Notes under the pieces: model-generated
Seen by the model: the letters and a program-made list of their open reading frames with translations, nothing else
What the model was told of the DNA's origin: nothing
Databases searched by the model: none
Part shown: one piece after another, positions 1-9,658 of the stretch
How positions within the stretch are numbered: position 1 is the stretch's first letter
How the letters are laid out: every line of letters starts with the position of its first letter
Made by a program: the position numbers and the translations under genes
Assembly: GCA_910583675.1 (NCBI GenBank)
Contig: CAJTYH010000025.1
Location: forward strand, 1-46,382
Length of the DNA stretch: 46,382 bases
Origin: an uncultured Muribaculaceae bacterium
GTDB lineage: Bacteria; Bacteroidota; Bacteroidia; Bacteroidales; Muribaculaceae
Direction: 5' to 3'

Positions 1-2828
1 TTGATGAAGTAGTGGTGATCGGCTACGGTGTGCAGCGCAAGAGCGACATCACCGGCTCCATCTCTTCCGTAAGCGGAAAAGATGTGAACGACGTGCCTGT
101 AAGCTCCGCCCTCCAGGCTCTGCAGGGTAAGGCTTCCGGCGTCAACATTATCCAGAACAGCGGTGCTCCCGGTGGAGCCACAACAATAAAGATCCGTGGT
201 ACGGGCACAGTCAATGATGCCGACCCCCTCTATGTGGTGGACGGTTTCATTGTTGATGACATCGACCATATCAATCCCAACGACATCGCCAACATTGAGA
301 TCTTCAAGGATGCAGCCTCTTCAGCAGTGTATGGTGCCCGTGCAGCCAACGGTGTCGTGAGCATCACCACAAAGGGTGGCGAGAAAGGCAAGGTAACCGT
401 GACTTTTGACGGTTATGCAGGCTTCTCCAATCCCTGGAAGAAAATCGACATGATGGGGATGGACGACTATGCCCTATTGCAGGACTATATAAGCGGCTCT
501 ACGACATATTCGGCTGACGGACAGCTGAACATGACAAAGCAGCCGGACGGTTCGCTTGAACTTGACCAGGCCAAGGTTGACATGTTGGCGCTCTATCATC
601 AGCGTGGCAAGGAGAACTGGTATGACGCAATTTCCCGCACCGGTGTCAAGCAGCAGTATGCGGCATCTGTCGGCGGCGGTAATGACAATACCAAGTTCAT
701 GGTCAGCGCGAGCTACTTCGACGAGAAGGGTATCATCAAGGGTTCCGACTACAAGCGCTTTAACGCCCGCATGAACCTCACCCAGAAGCTCTCCTCCTGG
801 CTTGACCTCATCGTGAATATGAGCTATGTGAACGAAGACCGCGACCTGGTTCCCGGCGGCTCAGGTTCAGTATTGAAGGATGCGCTCAACATCAATCCCT
901 TTACGCGTGTGTACAACGACAAGGGATATTGGGATTCCAATCATCCTATTGCGCGTATAGACCGTTATCATCGCGACATCAAGAGCGACCGCTTTGATGC
1001 TAATTTGACCCTTTCTGCTAACTTCCTTAAGTTCTTCAACTATCAGTTCAAGGCATCGTACTATCTGCAGCCCGAGACCACAAAGGAATTCTCCGAAGTC
1101 GGAAAGCTCGTGGAGGATTTCGGCATGTCGGATCTCTCTACCATATACCAGTACAAACGCCACACCAACAAATGGGAGATCAACAACCTTTTGACCTTCA
1201 ACTGGAGCGACAAGGACAAGATCAACAATATCACAGCTTTGGTGGGTCAGACTGCTGAAGGTTACAAGAACTCTTTCCAGGAATCCACCAAGCGCGGTAC
1301 GCCGACCAACGATCCCGACCAGTGGTATCTTTCAAGCGGCTTCACCGGCGACAAGACTTACGGCCTTGACCGTAAGTGGACGGCAGTGGGTTTCATCGGA
1401 CGCGTCAACTACAATGTACTTGACCGCTACCTCCTGCAGGCCAATATCCGTATTGACGGTTCTTCAAAGTTCAATAAGGATAATCGTTGGGGCTACTTCC
1501 CGTCGGTATCGCTCGGTTGGAAATTCAGTTCCGAATCTTTCCTTCGTGACCAGACATGGCTTACTCTCGGCAAGTTGCGTCTCGGTTGGGGTAAGCTCGG
1601 TAACAACCGTATTGATGAACTGGCACGCTACACATATCTTACGACCCAGCTCAACTATCCTTATGGCAACGGAAACCATGTGCTTCAGCCCGGCGCCTCC
1701 GCGCTCACCATCGGCAACGACAATATCCGTTGGGAGAAGACCGAGACATACAACGTCGGTCTTGACATGGCCTTCATGAACAATACGCTTCTCTTCGGCA
1801 TAGAGTACTTCAACAAGAAGACAACCGACATGCTCATCGCCGTACCTACGGTAGGATCTGCCGGTCTGAACAGCAACCCGATGACGAACGCCGGTGCCGT
1901 AAAGAATTACGGTTTGGAAGGTAGCTTCACCTATCGCCGCAGCTTCGGCAAGTTCTCCTTCGACATAGGTTTCAACCTTTCCTGGATAAAGAATGAGGTG
2001 ACGTCGCTCGGTACGGGCAATGAGCCTATATATGGCGCGTATATCGGTGAGGGATCCATCGTGGACTATGTTACCAAGACTGCGGTAGGCCGTCCTATCG
2101 GATCGTTCTACGGATATGTGACGGACGGCATCTTCCAGAACATGGACGAGATCAAGGCTTCCGCACAATATGAGACCGGCAAGAATGACGCAGACCAGAG
2201 CACCAAGCCCGGCGACTTCCGCTTCAAGGATCTCAACGGCGACGGCCAGATCACAGCCGAAGACCGCACGTATCTCGGCTCGCCGCTGCCAAACTTCGTG
2301 TTCGGTGTGCCCATCAACCTGATGTGGAACGGTTTCGAGCTGAGTGCCTTCTTCCAGGGTCAGACCGGCAACAAGCTGTTCAACGTGATGGACTATTACC
2401 TTTACAATGCAGCCGCCGGCAACGTTGCCGCCGATTACCGCAGCAAGCACTGGAGCTCCGCCACCGACGAGCAGCGTCCTTGGTTCACGCCGAATCCCAA
2501 CGCTGAGATCCCGGCAGCACGCACCAGCGATACCAACCGAAATTTCCGCTCGTCGAACTTCTTCATCAAGGATGGCAGCTATTGCCGCCTAAAGGAGCTG
2601 CGTCTGAGCTATTCGTTCAAACCTGAGATGATCAAGCGTATAGGTCTTTCGAGCCTCACTCTCTCGGCTACCGCCTACAACCTCTGTACATGGACCAAGT
2701 ACGACGGTTTCGACCCCGAAGTAGGTCGTCTGGAGGGCACAGAGAGCACCAATACCGCCATGGGTGTTGACCACGGTAACTATCCGCAGGCTCGTTCGTT
2801 CACCTTCGGCATCAAATTCGGCATCTAA
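1..2828 (+). CDS. SusC-like TonB-dependent outer-membrane receptor, 5' truncated
   Basis: This is the beta-barrel transporter of a SusC/SusD pair, which imports oligosaccharides across the outer membrane with TonB energy. The reading frame is open from base 3 and begins DEVVVIGYG, the TonB-box-like motif that precedes the plug in SusC proteins. The signal peptide and the usual N-terminal carboxypeptidase-regulatory-like domain therefore lie outside the window. The plug follows (LQGKASGVNI, IRGTGTVNDADPLYVVDGF), then a long barrel of about 700 residues with typical late motifs (GDFRFKDLNGDGQIT, PNFVFGVPINLMW, FFIKDGSYCRLKELRLSY). The frame ends with SFTFGIKFGI. The SusD partner starts 21 bp downstream, so the two are surely cotranscribed. 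The family assignment is near certain; the substrate is inferred only from neighbouring genes. Confidence 0.96.
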   Translation, partial: DEVVVIGYGVQRKSDITGSISSVSGKDVNDVPVSSALQALQGKASGVNIIQNSGAPGGATTIKIRGTGTVNDADPLYVVDGFIVDDIDHINPNDIANIEIFKDAASSAVYGARAANGVVSITTKGGEKGKVTVTFDGYAGFSNPWKKIDMMGMDDYALLQDYISGSTTYSADGQLNMTKQPDGSLELDQAKVDMLALYHQRGKENWYDAISRTGVKQQYAASVGGGNDNTKFMVSASYFDEKGIIKGSDYKRFNARMNLTQKLSSWLDLIVNMSYVNEDRDLVPGGSGSVLKDALNINPFTRVYNDKGYWDSNHPIARIDRYHRDIKSDRFDANLTLSANFLKFFNYQFKASYYLQPETTKEFSEVGKLVEDFGMSDLSTIYQYKRHTNKWEINNLLTFNWSDKDKINNITALVGQTAEGYKNSFQESTKRGTPTNDPDQWYLSSGFTGDKTYGLDRKWTAVGFIGRVNYNVLDRYLLQANIRIDGSSKFNKDNRWGYFPSVSLGWKFSSESFLRDQTWLTLGKLRLGWGKLGNNRIDELARYTYLTTQLNYPYGNGNHVLQPGASALTIGNDNIRWEKTETYNVGLDMAFMNNTLLFGIEYFNKKTTDMLIAVPTVGSAGLNSNPMTNAGAVKNYGLEGSFTYRRSFGKFSFDIGFNLSWIKNEVTSLGTGNEPIYGAYIGEGSIVDYVTKTAVGRPIGSFYGYVTDGIFQNMDEIKASAQYETGKNDADQSTKPGDFRFKDLNGDGQITAEDRTYLGSPLPNFVFGVPINLMWNGFELSAFFQGQTGNKLFNVMDYYLYNAAAGNVAADYRSKHWSSATDEQRPWFTPNPNAEIPAARTSDTNRNFRSSNFFIKDGSYCRLKELRLSYSFKPEMIKRIGLSSLTLSATAYNLCTWTKYDGFDPEVGRLEGTESTNTAMGVDHGNYPQARSFTFGIKFGI

Positions 2829-2849
2829 TCCATCTAAGAACATACTGTT

Positions 2850-4568
2850 ATGAACATATATAAGAAATCTACCCGCAAAGCATTAGGCCTGGTGTCTGCA
2901 ATTGCTTTGGCAGCAAGTTCGCTTGCGCTTACCGGTTGCGATGATTTCCTTGATGAGCCTGTACAGGGCAACAGCACCGATAAGAATTATTACGATACCG
3001 CATACAAGCTGCAATCAGCTCTTAACGCCACATACGACATTCTTCAGAGCGATGCCATGCAGGACACGGACTGGCGTTTCGGCGAGGCCTGTGGCGACGA
3101 TATGGCAGGAAATGACGAAGGCCTTACCTCGCATATGGGTCAGCTGGTGAACTTCCAGTTCAATACTTCCAACCCATATATCCTCAATCGTTGGACGATC
3201 TATTACAAGGCTATCCATCGTGCCAATCAGGTGATCGCAAATGTGGATCGCGTGCGTCTTTCCAATCATGAGACGGATGATTTTCGCAATGTGCGCTATA
3301 TCCTTGCACAGGCTAAATTCCTGCGTGCATATTTCTATTTCAATCTCGTCCGTACGTTTGGTGGTGTACCAATCCGTCCGGAAGTAGAGACTGTGGAGAA
3401 ACTGGTGGTGCCCCGCTCTTCGCTCGAGGATTGCTACGCATACATAGAGAAGGATCTTCGTGAGGCGCTTATAATGCTCCCTCCCCGTTTCAACGACAAC
3501 AATGCGGGAAAAGTTAGTGCCGGAGCGTGTGCCGCCCTTCTGATGAAGGTGCTGATGTATCAGGCCAAACCTGGTGACGGATCCATAAAATGGAAGCAGT
3601 GTGCCGAGATTGGTGACTATTTCGTTGCCAAGAAACCCATGACATTTGGTCAGATGCTAAAATTTGACGAACGTTATCCTGACACCGATTGGGAAACCCT
3701 TCGTGAGAAACTGTGGTTCAAGCCTGTATGGGCTTTCGCAGAGAACGAGACTGCAGAAACGCTGGAAACGCAGTGCCCGGAAATGGGAAATGCCTATCGT
3801 CTTGACTATGAGGATTCCTATGGCAATCCGTTGACATATTACGAACAGTTCTACATCGCAGGTGAATTCTGTGCCGGATCTATCTGGGAAATAGTGTTCA
3901 AGGAGAGCGGTGACGGTACAGGCGGTGACACCAACGAGGGAACAGGCATCTACTGGAATCTCTTCGGCGCCAACTGGAATCCGGCATTGAAAACCACAGA
4001 AAAGCGTGTCGGAATTATTTTCGGTACCGATGTCCGCGGACAATATGTCCTGACCCACAACAATCAGACGCCCGATGGTTCAAACATACTCAACGGCCCG
4101 GGCAACTGGTCTCCTCTGAAATGGTGGACACCCAAGATGGACCAGCCGACATACAGCGATGACTCCGGCAAAAACCGTCGTGTGCTACGCTATGCAGAAG
4201 CCGTGCTGACATATGCAGAGGCTCTTAACGAGTCGGGTCGTCCCCAGGAGGCTCTTGTCCAGCTCAACGCCAATCAGACCCAGGTCGGCAAGATCAACAA
4301 CCGTAACTTCAACACTCCTGCCGGCGGCTATGGCTACCTTCGTGACGCCATATGGAAAGAGCGCCGCATGGAACTCGCTTTCGAATGGGATCGTTTCTTT
4401 GACATCGTGCGTCAGGGACGTGCAGCTGCTTTGATCCACGCTTATGCGAGCGACGTGATCAACCACCGCGGTCAGCTGTTCCGTGAGGGCGTGAACGAGA
4501 TTTTCCCGATTCCCCAGACCGAGATAGACATATCCAACGGTGTAGTGACGCAGAACCCCGGCTATTAA
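2850..4568 (+). CDS. SusD/RagB-like surface glycan-binding lipoprotein
   Basis: The 572-aa protein is the outer-membrane lipoprotein lid of the SusC transporter; it captures oligosaccharides at the cell surface. A charged N-terminus and hydrophobic stretch end in the lipobox LTGC, with Cys near residue 30, followed by DDFLDEPVQG, the acidic start usual for surface-exposed Bacteroidota lipoproteins. The TPR-containing SusD fold is visible in motifs such as ILAQAKFLRAYFYFNLVRTFGGVPI, and the C-terminal RagB/SusD signature is seen as RRVLRYAEAVLTYAEALNE, ERRMELAFEWDRFFDIVRQG and EIFPIPQTEID. Length is normal for the family. It lies directly behind the SusC gene, and a third lipoprotein gene follows after 36 bp. 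Confidence 0.96.
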   Translation: MNIYKKSTRKALGLVSAIALAASSLALTGCDDFLDEPVQGNSTDKNYYDTAYKLQSALNATYDILQSDAMQDTDWRFGEACGDDMAGNDEGLTSHMGQLVNFQFNTSNPYILNRWTIYYKAIHRANQVIANVDRVRLSNHETDDFRNVRYILAQAKFLRAYFYFNLVRTFGGVPIRPEVETVEKLVVPRSSLEDCYAYIEKDLREALIMLPPRFNDNNAGKVSAGACAALLMKVLMYQAKPGDGSIKWKQCAEIGDYFVAKKPMTFGQMLKFDERYPDTDWETLREKLWFKPVWAFAENETAETLETQCPEMGNAYRLDYEDSYGNPLTYYEQFYIAGEFCAGSIWEIVFKESGDGTGGDTNEGTGIYWNLFGANWNPALKTTEKRVGIIFGTDVRGQYVLTHNNQTPDGSNILNGPGNWSPLKWWTPKMDQPTYSDDSGKNRRVLRYAEAVLTYAEALNESGRPQEALVQLNANQTQVGKINNRNFNTPAGGYGYLRDAIWKERRMELAFEWDRFFDIVRQGRAAALIHAYASDVINHRGQLFREGVNEIFPIPQTEIDISNGVVTQNPGY

Positions 4569-4604
4569 TTAGCAATTAGTATTTATTAATTAGTAATTTC
4601 TACG

Positions 4605-5612
4605 ATGAAGATAACTAAATATTCCATAATGCTTTTGGCCGGTGTCGCTGCAATGTTCGCATCCTGCGACGACAAGGAAGCGACCCAGCCGACGGCAGCC
4701 ATCTCTGTGGACAAGTACCACTATGAGGTGAACGAGTCGATGCAACTCCGTTTTATCGGCAATGCCGACAACGTGGTAGTGTATCCCGGCGACGAGACAC
4801 ATGACTATGAACTTCGTGCGGAGGCAAATTCTGGCCTTGTGGTAAACAAGGGGTTGCTTACATACGCTTACCAGAAACCGGGTATCTACCATGTGGTATG
4901 CGTGGCCACCAATCATGAGGATGCCGGAAAGTCGCTCCTGAGCGATACCACTTCCGTATGGGTGACGGTTACCGACGACGTAAACACGCTTAGGGGCGTT
5001 TCGGTGAGCGTGCTTAACATCAACGAGGTGTCCGCCGATCTGGTGAACGAGACCGATTGGAGAATAGCAGTGCCACGTAAGGTGCGCTACAATGGCAAGG
5101 ATGTGAATCTTGCTCTCCGCAACCAGCGTCTGACCATATATCAGGACTCTCCTTCGGCTACGGTGGTCATTAAGGAGAAGGATGCTCCCGAGGAGGATTA
5201 CAAGCCAAATTTGTCTACCAGCAAATACGACCTGGCCAAAGTGTGGGACATACGTTCTACCGCCGGCTCGGGAGGTGTGCGCAACTATCGCCTCTATACC
5301 CTCTACTATGGTGAGTTCAAGTCATTCAAGCTCGCGGGCGTTACCGGAAAGGTAGAGAGAAACGAATATGATTATTCGACATACACCATTGACATGGAGG
5401 TGCCGGCAGGTACCGACCTGACTGCTGTAGCTCCGGAGTTCACACTCAATGATCCCGCTACTGAGAAGGTGTTCATCGGCGACGAGGAGCAGGTATCCGG
5501 TACTCCGGTCGACTTCACTTCCCCCGTAACCTACCGTTTTGTGACCTCACATGCCGACAATCCCGCAATTACTGTGGAGGCTGTCTGCAAGGTGACTGTC
5601 ACGGTGAAATAA
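4605..5612 (+). CDS. SusCD-associated surface lipoprotein, PKD-like N-terminus
   Basis: This 335-aa lipoprotein has a short signal peptide ending AAMFASC (lipid Cys near residue 21) followed by DDKEATQP. Residues about 30-130 look like a PKD-type beta sandwich (AYQKPGIYHVVCVATN). The C-terminal half (KSFKLAGVTGKVERN, TIDMEVPAGTDLTAVAPEFTL) resembles the DUF5018-like repeats common in lipoproteins of glycan-use loci. As third gene after SusC and SusD, with a 36-bp spacer rich in TTAATTAG-like repeats, it most likely acts as an auxiliary surface glycan-binding protein; that role is inferred from position. No catalytic motif was seen. A hairpin at 5648-5689 follows, so it is probably the last gene of this transcript. 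Confidence 0.82.
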   Translation: MKITKYSIMLLAGVAAMFASCDDKEATQPTAAISVDKYHYEVNESMQLRFIGNADNVVVYPGDETHDYELRAEANSGLVVNKGLLTYAYQKPGIYHVVCVATNHEDAGKSLLSDTTSVWVTVTDDVNTLRGVSVSVLNINEVSADLVNETDWRIAVPRKVRYNGKDVNLALRNQRLTIYQDSPSATVVIKEKDAPEEDYKPNLSTSKYDLAKVWDIRSTAGSGGVRNYRLYTLYYGEFKSFKLAGVTGKVERNEYDYSTYTIDMEVPAGTDLTAVAPEFTLNDPATEKVFIGDEEQVSGTPVDFTSPVTYRFVTSHADNPAITVEAVCKVTVTVK

Positions 5613-5647
5613 TTCACTCCTGACAGGAAATTTCCGATAAACTACGA

Positions 5648-5689
5648 GGGTGTTGCAGGGTAAAGGCTGTGGCCCGCTCTGCAACACCC
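5648..5689 (+). terminator. Hairpin after the SusCD-lipoprotein operon
   Basis: Perfect 11-bp inverted repeat, GGGTGTTGCAG at 5648-5658 and CTGCAACACCC at 5679-5689, with a 20-base loop. It lies 35 bp after the stop codon. A T-tract is not obvious after the stem, so it may attenuate rather than fully terminate transcription into the downstream genes. Confidence 0.6.
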
Positions 5690-5784
5690 TTGCTGTATCC
5701 CTACGTATGGCCTGTATTTGTCCGTATTCTCCTCTAAATCCTTTTTGGAAAAATTAAGACAATATCATAAACCGTGCGGATCAG

Positions 5785-5815
5785 TTCGCAGTTTCCGGTC
5801 TTTTAGCTAACTTTG
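5785..5815 (+). promoter_or_regulatory. Putative Bacteroidota promoter for the tandem BNR-protein operon
   Basis: A TAACTTTG element at 5808-5815 matches the TAnnTTTG -7 consensus exactly. About 19 bases upstream TTCG (5785-5788) is a weak match to the TTTG -33 element. The predicted start would leave a leader of about 50 bases before the ATG at 5873. The poor -33 box would fit activation by the operon's own hybrid two-component regulator. The rest of the 260-bp gap shows only the hairpin and AT-rich sequence. Confidence 0.55.
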
Positions 5816-5872
5816 ATTTGAAATGACGCATCAGGCAACAGATGCATGCGTGTGCAAATACGATAACAAACC

Positions 5873-7738
5873 ATGAAATCAAACAATATCATCATTGCGG
5901 CGGCGTTGGGTGTAATGCCATTGTCCGCAGTGGCGGAATATCATGAACCGTTGGATGTGACGCGTATCATGTGGGATCTTACCAGTCGCAAGACAATATT
6001 CGAGGCCGGCAACTATGGCCGTATAATCCCGCTGCAAGACGGTCGTCTGATGGCTGTCGCCGAGACCTACGGCACTTACAGCGGCATAACAGTGGCTTAC
6101 AGCAGCGACAACGGCTATACCTGGCTAGACTATGAGACTGTGGCTGGGCATGGCAACGGGGTGCCGGTTGCGGTGCCTGACATGATACAGCTCGCCGACG
6201 GGACTATACTGGTGTGCTACAATCCGCGTCCGAGCGAACCTTGGAGCGAGGAGAGGCATTTCGGCATACGCTGCGTGCGTTCCACCGACAACGGCGAGAG
6301 CTGGAGCGAACCCATATACATATACGATGCGGGTCATCGCGGGTATGAAGGGTGCTGGGAACCGGCTTTCCTTGAACTTCCCTCCGGGGAGCTTCATTGC
6401 TATTTCGCGAACGAGCATCCGTATACGGGGGACAACGGCGATCAGGAGATTTCCATGTGCCGCTCGTTCGACAAGGGGCTTACGTGGACGGATCCGGTAA
6501 GGGTGTCGTACCGCGAGGGTTCGCGCGACGGCATGCCTGTGCCTGTGCTTACCGACAACGGTGAGATCGTGGTCATTGTGGAGGACAACGGCCATCCGGG
6601 ATACCACGGTTTCCGTGCCACTACCATGCGGTGCACGCTTGAACAGAACTGGGAGGATTGCTGGGTGAGCGGCGACAGCGACCGGCGCGACATGATCTTT
6701 GCTAACGACGATGACAAAAATTACGTGTCTGCGGCTCCCTATATGCGGAAGCTACCCTCAGGAGAAATCATTGCCTCATGGATGGGCGATTTCTGGGGGC
6801 GCAAGAATTGGCCTCAGGATAGATATGACATGTATGTGGGGGTAGGAGATAAGGATGGCAGGAACATAGGCCAATTGTCCCAGCCTTTCTATGTTAATGC
6901 CGACGAGCATGCCCATTGGAATTCTGTGGCTGTGGGGTTTGACAACACGGTATTTGCGGTGGCTTCCATCGGCGGATCCAATGGCATAAACATAATGCGG
7001 GGCAATGCGGTGCGCGGGTTCAAGGCCAACTACGGCACTCCGGTGGTCAACGGTAGCTTCACCAAGGAGGATTGGACATGCAAGAATGCCACGCAGGTGC
7101 TTATGGGGCAGTATTTCCGGAACCGTTCCAACCACGACTTCCTTTACGACGAGGACAATCTGTATTTCGTAAGCTACGTAGTGGATCGTACATCGGTATC
7201 CGACGCGGAGGTGAACGACGGGGTACAGCTGAGCATAGACGTTGACAATGTGAGCGATACGTCTCCTCAGAAAGGAATATATACATTCTTTCTAAATACC
7301 AACGGGAAAGCTGAGTTCGCCTATGGTGAAGGTGGCGAGTTCCACGAGGCAACGGCGGAGGGAGTGGAGTATGTTGTGAATGTCAAGAAAACATATTACA
7401 TGCTTGAGGTGGCGATACCCTGGAAAGTGCTTGGTTTGGACAGCGCTCCCGTGGGACGCGACATGCGTGTGAATGTGGAGGTTCGCGACATACGTCCCGA
7501 CGGTTACCGTTTCGAGGTCATACCGGATGCGCGTTCTTATTCGTCCTATACGTGGCCGCTGTTCAATCTCGTGCCGAAGGAGACCGGTGGCATAGAGGGT
7601 GTGGAGATGACTCCGGCGGGTTCTGTAGACATGCCCGAGGAGTATTTTAATCTTCAGGGAATGAAGGTGAACAATCCCAAAGGTGGGATCTTCGTGCGCC
7701 GGAAAGGCAATGTTGCCGAGAAGGTGGTGATCCCCTAA
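5873..7738 (+). CDS. BNR/Asp-box beta-propeller protein with CBM9-like domain, array copy 1
   Basis: First of five tandem paralogues, 621 aa. The signal peptide ends near AVA (residues 19-21) with no lipobox, so the protein is secreted to the periplasm or beyond. The propeller covers residues about 30-380. It has an Arg motif (GRIIPLQDGRL, R50), Asp boxes SSDNGYTW (77-84), STDNGESW (137-144) and SFDKGLTW (198-205), and invariant Glu residues at CWEP (E163), ANEHPY (E181) and VIVED (E237). Spacing and motif order recall GH93 exo-arabinanases more than GH33 sialidases, but this is by eye. Residues about 385-575 form a CBM9-like beta sandwich (NHDFLYDEDNLYF, YYMLEVAIPWKVLG). The last 35 residues carry the YFNLQGM tail common in secreted Bacteroidales proteins. 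Catalytic activity is probable but unproven. Confidence 0.85.
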   Translation: MKSNNIIIAAALGVMPLSAVAEYHEPLDVTRIMWDLTSRKTIFEAGNYGRIIPLQDGRLMAVAETYGTYSGITVAYSSDNGYTWLDYETVAGHGNGVPVAVPDMIQLADGTILVCYNPRPSEPWSEERHFGIRCVRSTDNGESWSEPIYIYDAGHRGYEGCWEPAFLELPSGELHCYFANEHPYTGDNGDQEISMCRSFDKGLTWTDPVRVSYREGSRDGMPVPVLTDNGEIVVIVEDNGHPGYHGFRATTMRCTLEQNWEDCWVSGDSDRRDMIFANDDDKNYVSAAPYMRKLPSGEIIASWMGDFWGRKNWPQDRYDMYVGVGDKDGRNIGQLSQPFYVNADEHAHWNSVAVGFDNTVFAVASIGGSNGINIMRGNAVRGFKANYGTPVVNGSFTKEDWTCKNATQVLMGQYFRNRSNHDFLYDEDNLYFVSYVVDRTSVSDAEVNDGVQLSIDVDNVSDTSPQKGIYTFFLNTNGKAEFAYGEGGEFHEATAEGVEYVVNVKKTYYMLEVAIPWKVLGLDSAPVGRDMRVNVEVRDIRPDGYRFEVIPDARSYSSYTWPLFNLVPKETGGIEGVEMTPAGSVDMPEEYFNLQGMKVNNPKGGIFVRRKGNVAEKVVIP

Positions 7739-7786
7739 ATGGTGTTCACGGTATTATGTCTGTATAAAGCAACAAAAATCTGAAAT

Positions 7787-9652
7787 ATGAAAGGATTGAA
7801 AAAAATATTAGGTCTGGCGGCTGTTATGTCGGTTGCGTTCGGAGCCGGTGCGCGCTATCATGCTCCTTATGAATATCCGCGTCTGCTGTGGGATGTCGCC
7901 ACGCAGAAAGTAATTTTCCAATCGGGCAACTATTCGCGTCTTATCACATTGCAGGACGGCCGTCTTATGGCGGCGGCGGAATCCTACGGCCCGTCGGGCA
8001 TAAAGGTGTGCTACAGCAGCGACAACGGGAAGAACTGGACATCCCCGCAGCTGATCGCTCCCAATCCCGACAAGGTGGGGAATGCCGTGCCGGACTTGGT
8101 ACAGTTGTCGGACGGGACTATTCTGGTAGGGTATAACCCGCGTCCGGGTTCTCCCTACAGCGAAGACCGCAAGTTCGGCATCCGCGCCATGCGTTCCACC
8201 GACAACGGCGAGACTTGGGAAGGCCCCATATACATCTACGATGCAAGCCACAAGGGGGAGGACGGCTGCTGGGAACCATCGTTCCTTGAGATGCCCGACG
8301 GCGAGGTGCACTGCTACTTCGCAAACGAGCACCCTTATACGACAAGCGGCGAGCAGGAGATCTCCATGTGCCGTTCCTTTGACAAAGGATTGACGTGGGG
8401 TGATCCGGAGCGTGTGACTTTCCGTGCCAACTCACGCGACGGCATGCCGTCGGCCATAATCACCGATGCCGGGGAGATCGTGGTAATCGTGGAGGACAAC
8501 GGCTGGGGTGGCGGTTACAGCGGTTTCCGCGCCACAACCATGCGATGCAGCGTGGAGGAGAACTGGCATGACTGCTGGGTAAGCGGCAGCAGCCCGAAAA
8601 GGAATATGATCTTTGCCAACGAGGCCGACAAGGGTGCGCTGTCAGCGGCTCCCTATATCCGCAAGCTCCCCTCGGGTTACACGCTTGCCTCGTGGCAGGG
8701 GCTTGCCGGTGGACGCGCCGGAGGCAACGAGGATATGTTCGTGGCGGTCGGAAGCAAGGATGCCCGCAGTTTCATGCAGGTGACGCGTCCGTTCAAGCGC
8801 GATCTTGACAGCCGTTCGCTGTGGAACTCCATAAATGTGGGCTTTGACAACAAGGTGTTCGCCCTCGGATCGCTGAGCGGCCCCAATCAGGGCGCACAGA
8901 TCACCCTGCTTGCAGGCTACATGCTGGATCATGTCAAGGCGGAATTCGGCACGCCGGTAATTGACGGTGCCTTTACCGGCGAGACATGGACGGCCGAGAA
9001 GTGCGAGCAGATAGTGCTCGGGCAGGAGTGCCGCACCCGTTCCACGCACGACTTTCTGTATGACAATGACAACCTCTATTTCTTCAGCTACGTGCAGGAC
9101 AACGCGATAATGACAGACCAGATAGAGAAGGACGGGGTATACCTCACGCTTGACATGAAGAATACTCCCGACACCTATCCTCAGGCTGGCATGTACAGGC
9201 TTTTCCTGAACGTGGACGGCACAATTACGTTCACCACCGGTGAGAGCAACAAGTGGAAGGCCGTGGATGTGCTTCCCGAGGGGATACAGTATGCGGTGAA
9301 CCAAGGACGTTCATATTACATGCTCGAGATAGCCATACCATGGAAAGCGCTCGGGGTGTCGGGGCCGAACGTGGAGCAGACGATGCGCGTGAACGTGGAG
9401 ATTTCCGACCGCCGCCCCAATGAGCACCGCAAGGAGGCTTTCCCCGACGCGAAGAGTAACCAGTCCTGGACATGGCCTGAGTTCAAGCTTGTGCCGAGCG
9501 AGTACGTGGGGGTGGACGCCCCTGCTGCCGATGTCGCTGTGGATGCTCCTGTGGAATATTTCAATCTCCAGGGAATGCGTGTGACCGATCCATGCGGCGG
9601 GATATATATCCGCCGTCAGGGCACCGCCGTTACCAAGGAGGTCATAAAGTAG
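7787..9652 (+). CDS. BNR/Asp-box beta-propeller protein with CBM9-like domain, array copy 2
   Basis: Second paralogue, also 621 aa and clearly closest to copy 1: both share CYFANEHPYT, the same tail type and the YHxP start of the mature protein. The signal peptide ends at about GAGA before RYHAP. Asp boxes read SSDNGKNW, STDNGETW and SFDKGLTW. The conserved Glu residues of CWEP, NEHPY and VED are present. The binding module (STHDFLYDNDNLYFFSYV, YYMLEIAIPWKALG) is followed by the tail VEYFNLQGMRVTDPCGG. It sits 48 bp after copy 1 and 6 bp before copy 3, so it is operonic. The substrate may differ slightly from copy 1; the sequence does not say how. Confidence 0.85.
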   Translation: MKGLKKILGLAAVMSVAFGAGARYHAPYEYPRLLWDVATQKVIFQSGNYSRLITLQDGRLMAAAESYGPSGIKVCYSSDNGKNWTSPQLIAPNPDKVGNAVPDLVQLSDGTILVGYNPRPGSPYSEDRKFGIRAMRSTDNGETWEGPIYIYDASHKGEDGCWEPSFLEMPDGEVHCYFANEHPYTTSGEQEISMCRSFDKGLTWGDPERVTFRANSRDGMPSAIITDAGEIVVIVEDNGWGGGYSGFRATTMRCSVEENWHDCWVSGSSPKRNMIFANEADKGALSAAPYIRKLPSGYTLASWQGLAGGRAGGNEDMFVAVGSKDARSFMQVTRPFKRDLDSRSLWNSINVGFDNKVFALGSLSGPNQGAQITLLAGYMLDHVKAEFGTPVIDGAFTGETWTAEKCEQIVLGQECRTRSTHDFLYDNDNLYFFSYVQDNAIMTDQIEKDGVYLTLDMKNTPDTYPQAGMYRLFLNVDGTITFTTGESNKWKAVDVLPEGIQYAVNQGRSYYMLEIAIPWKALGVSGPNVEQTMRVNVEISDRRPNEHRKEAFPDAKSNQSWTWPEFKLVPSEYVGVDAPAADVAVDAPVEYFNLQGMRVTDPCGGIYIRRQGTAVTKEVIK

Positions 9653-9658
9653 TTCATC

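Noticed and set aside
1464..2450. A 328-codon minus-strand open frame
   Set aside because: It is antisense to the SusC-like barrel and shows no domain or signal.
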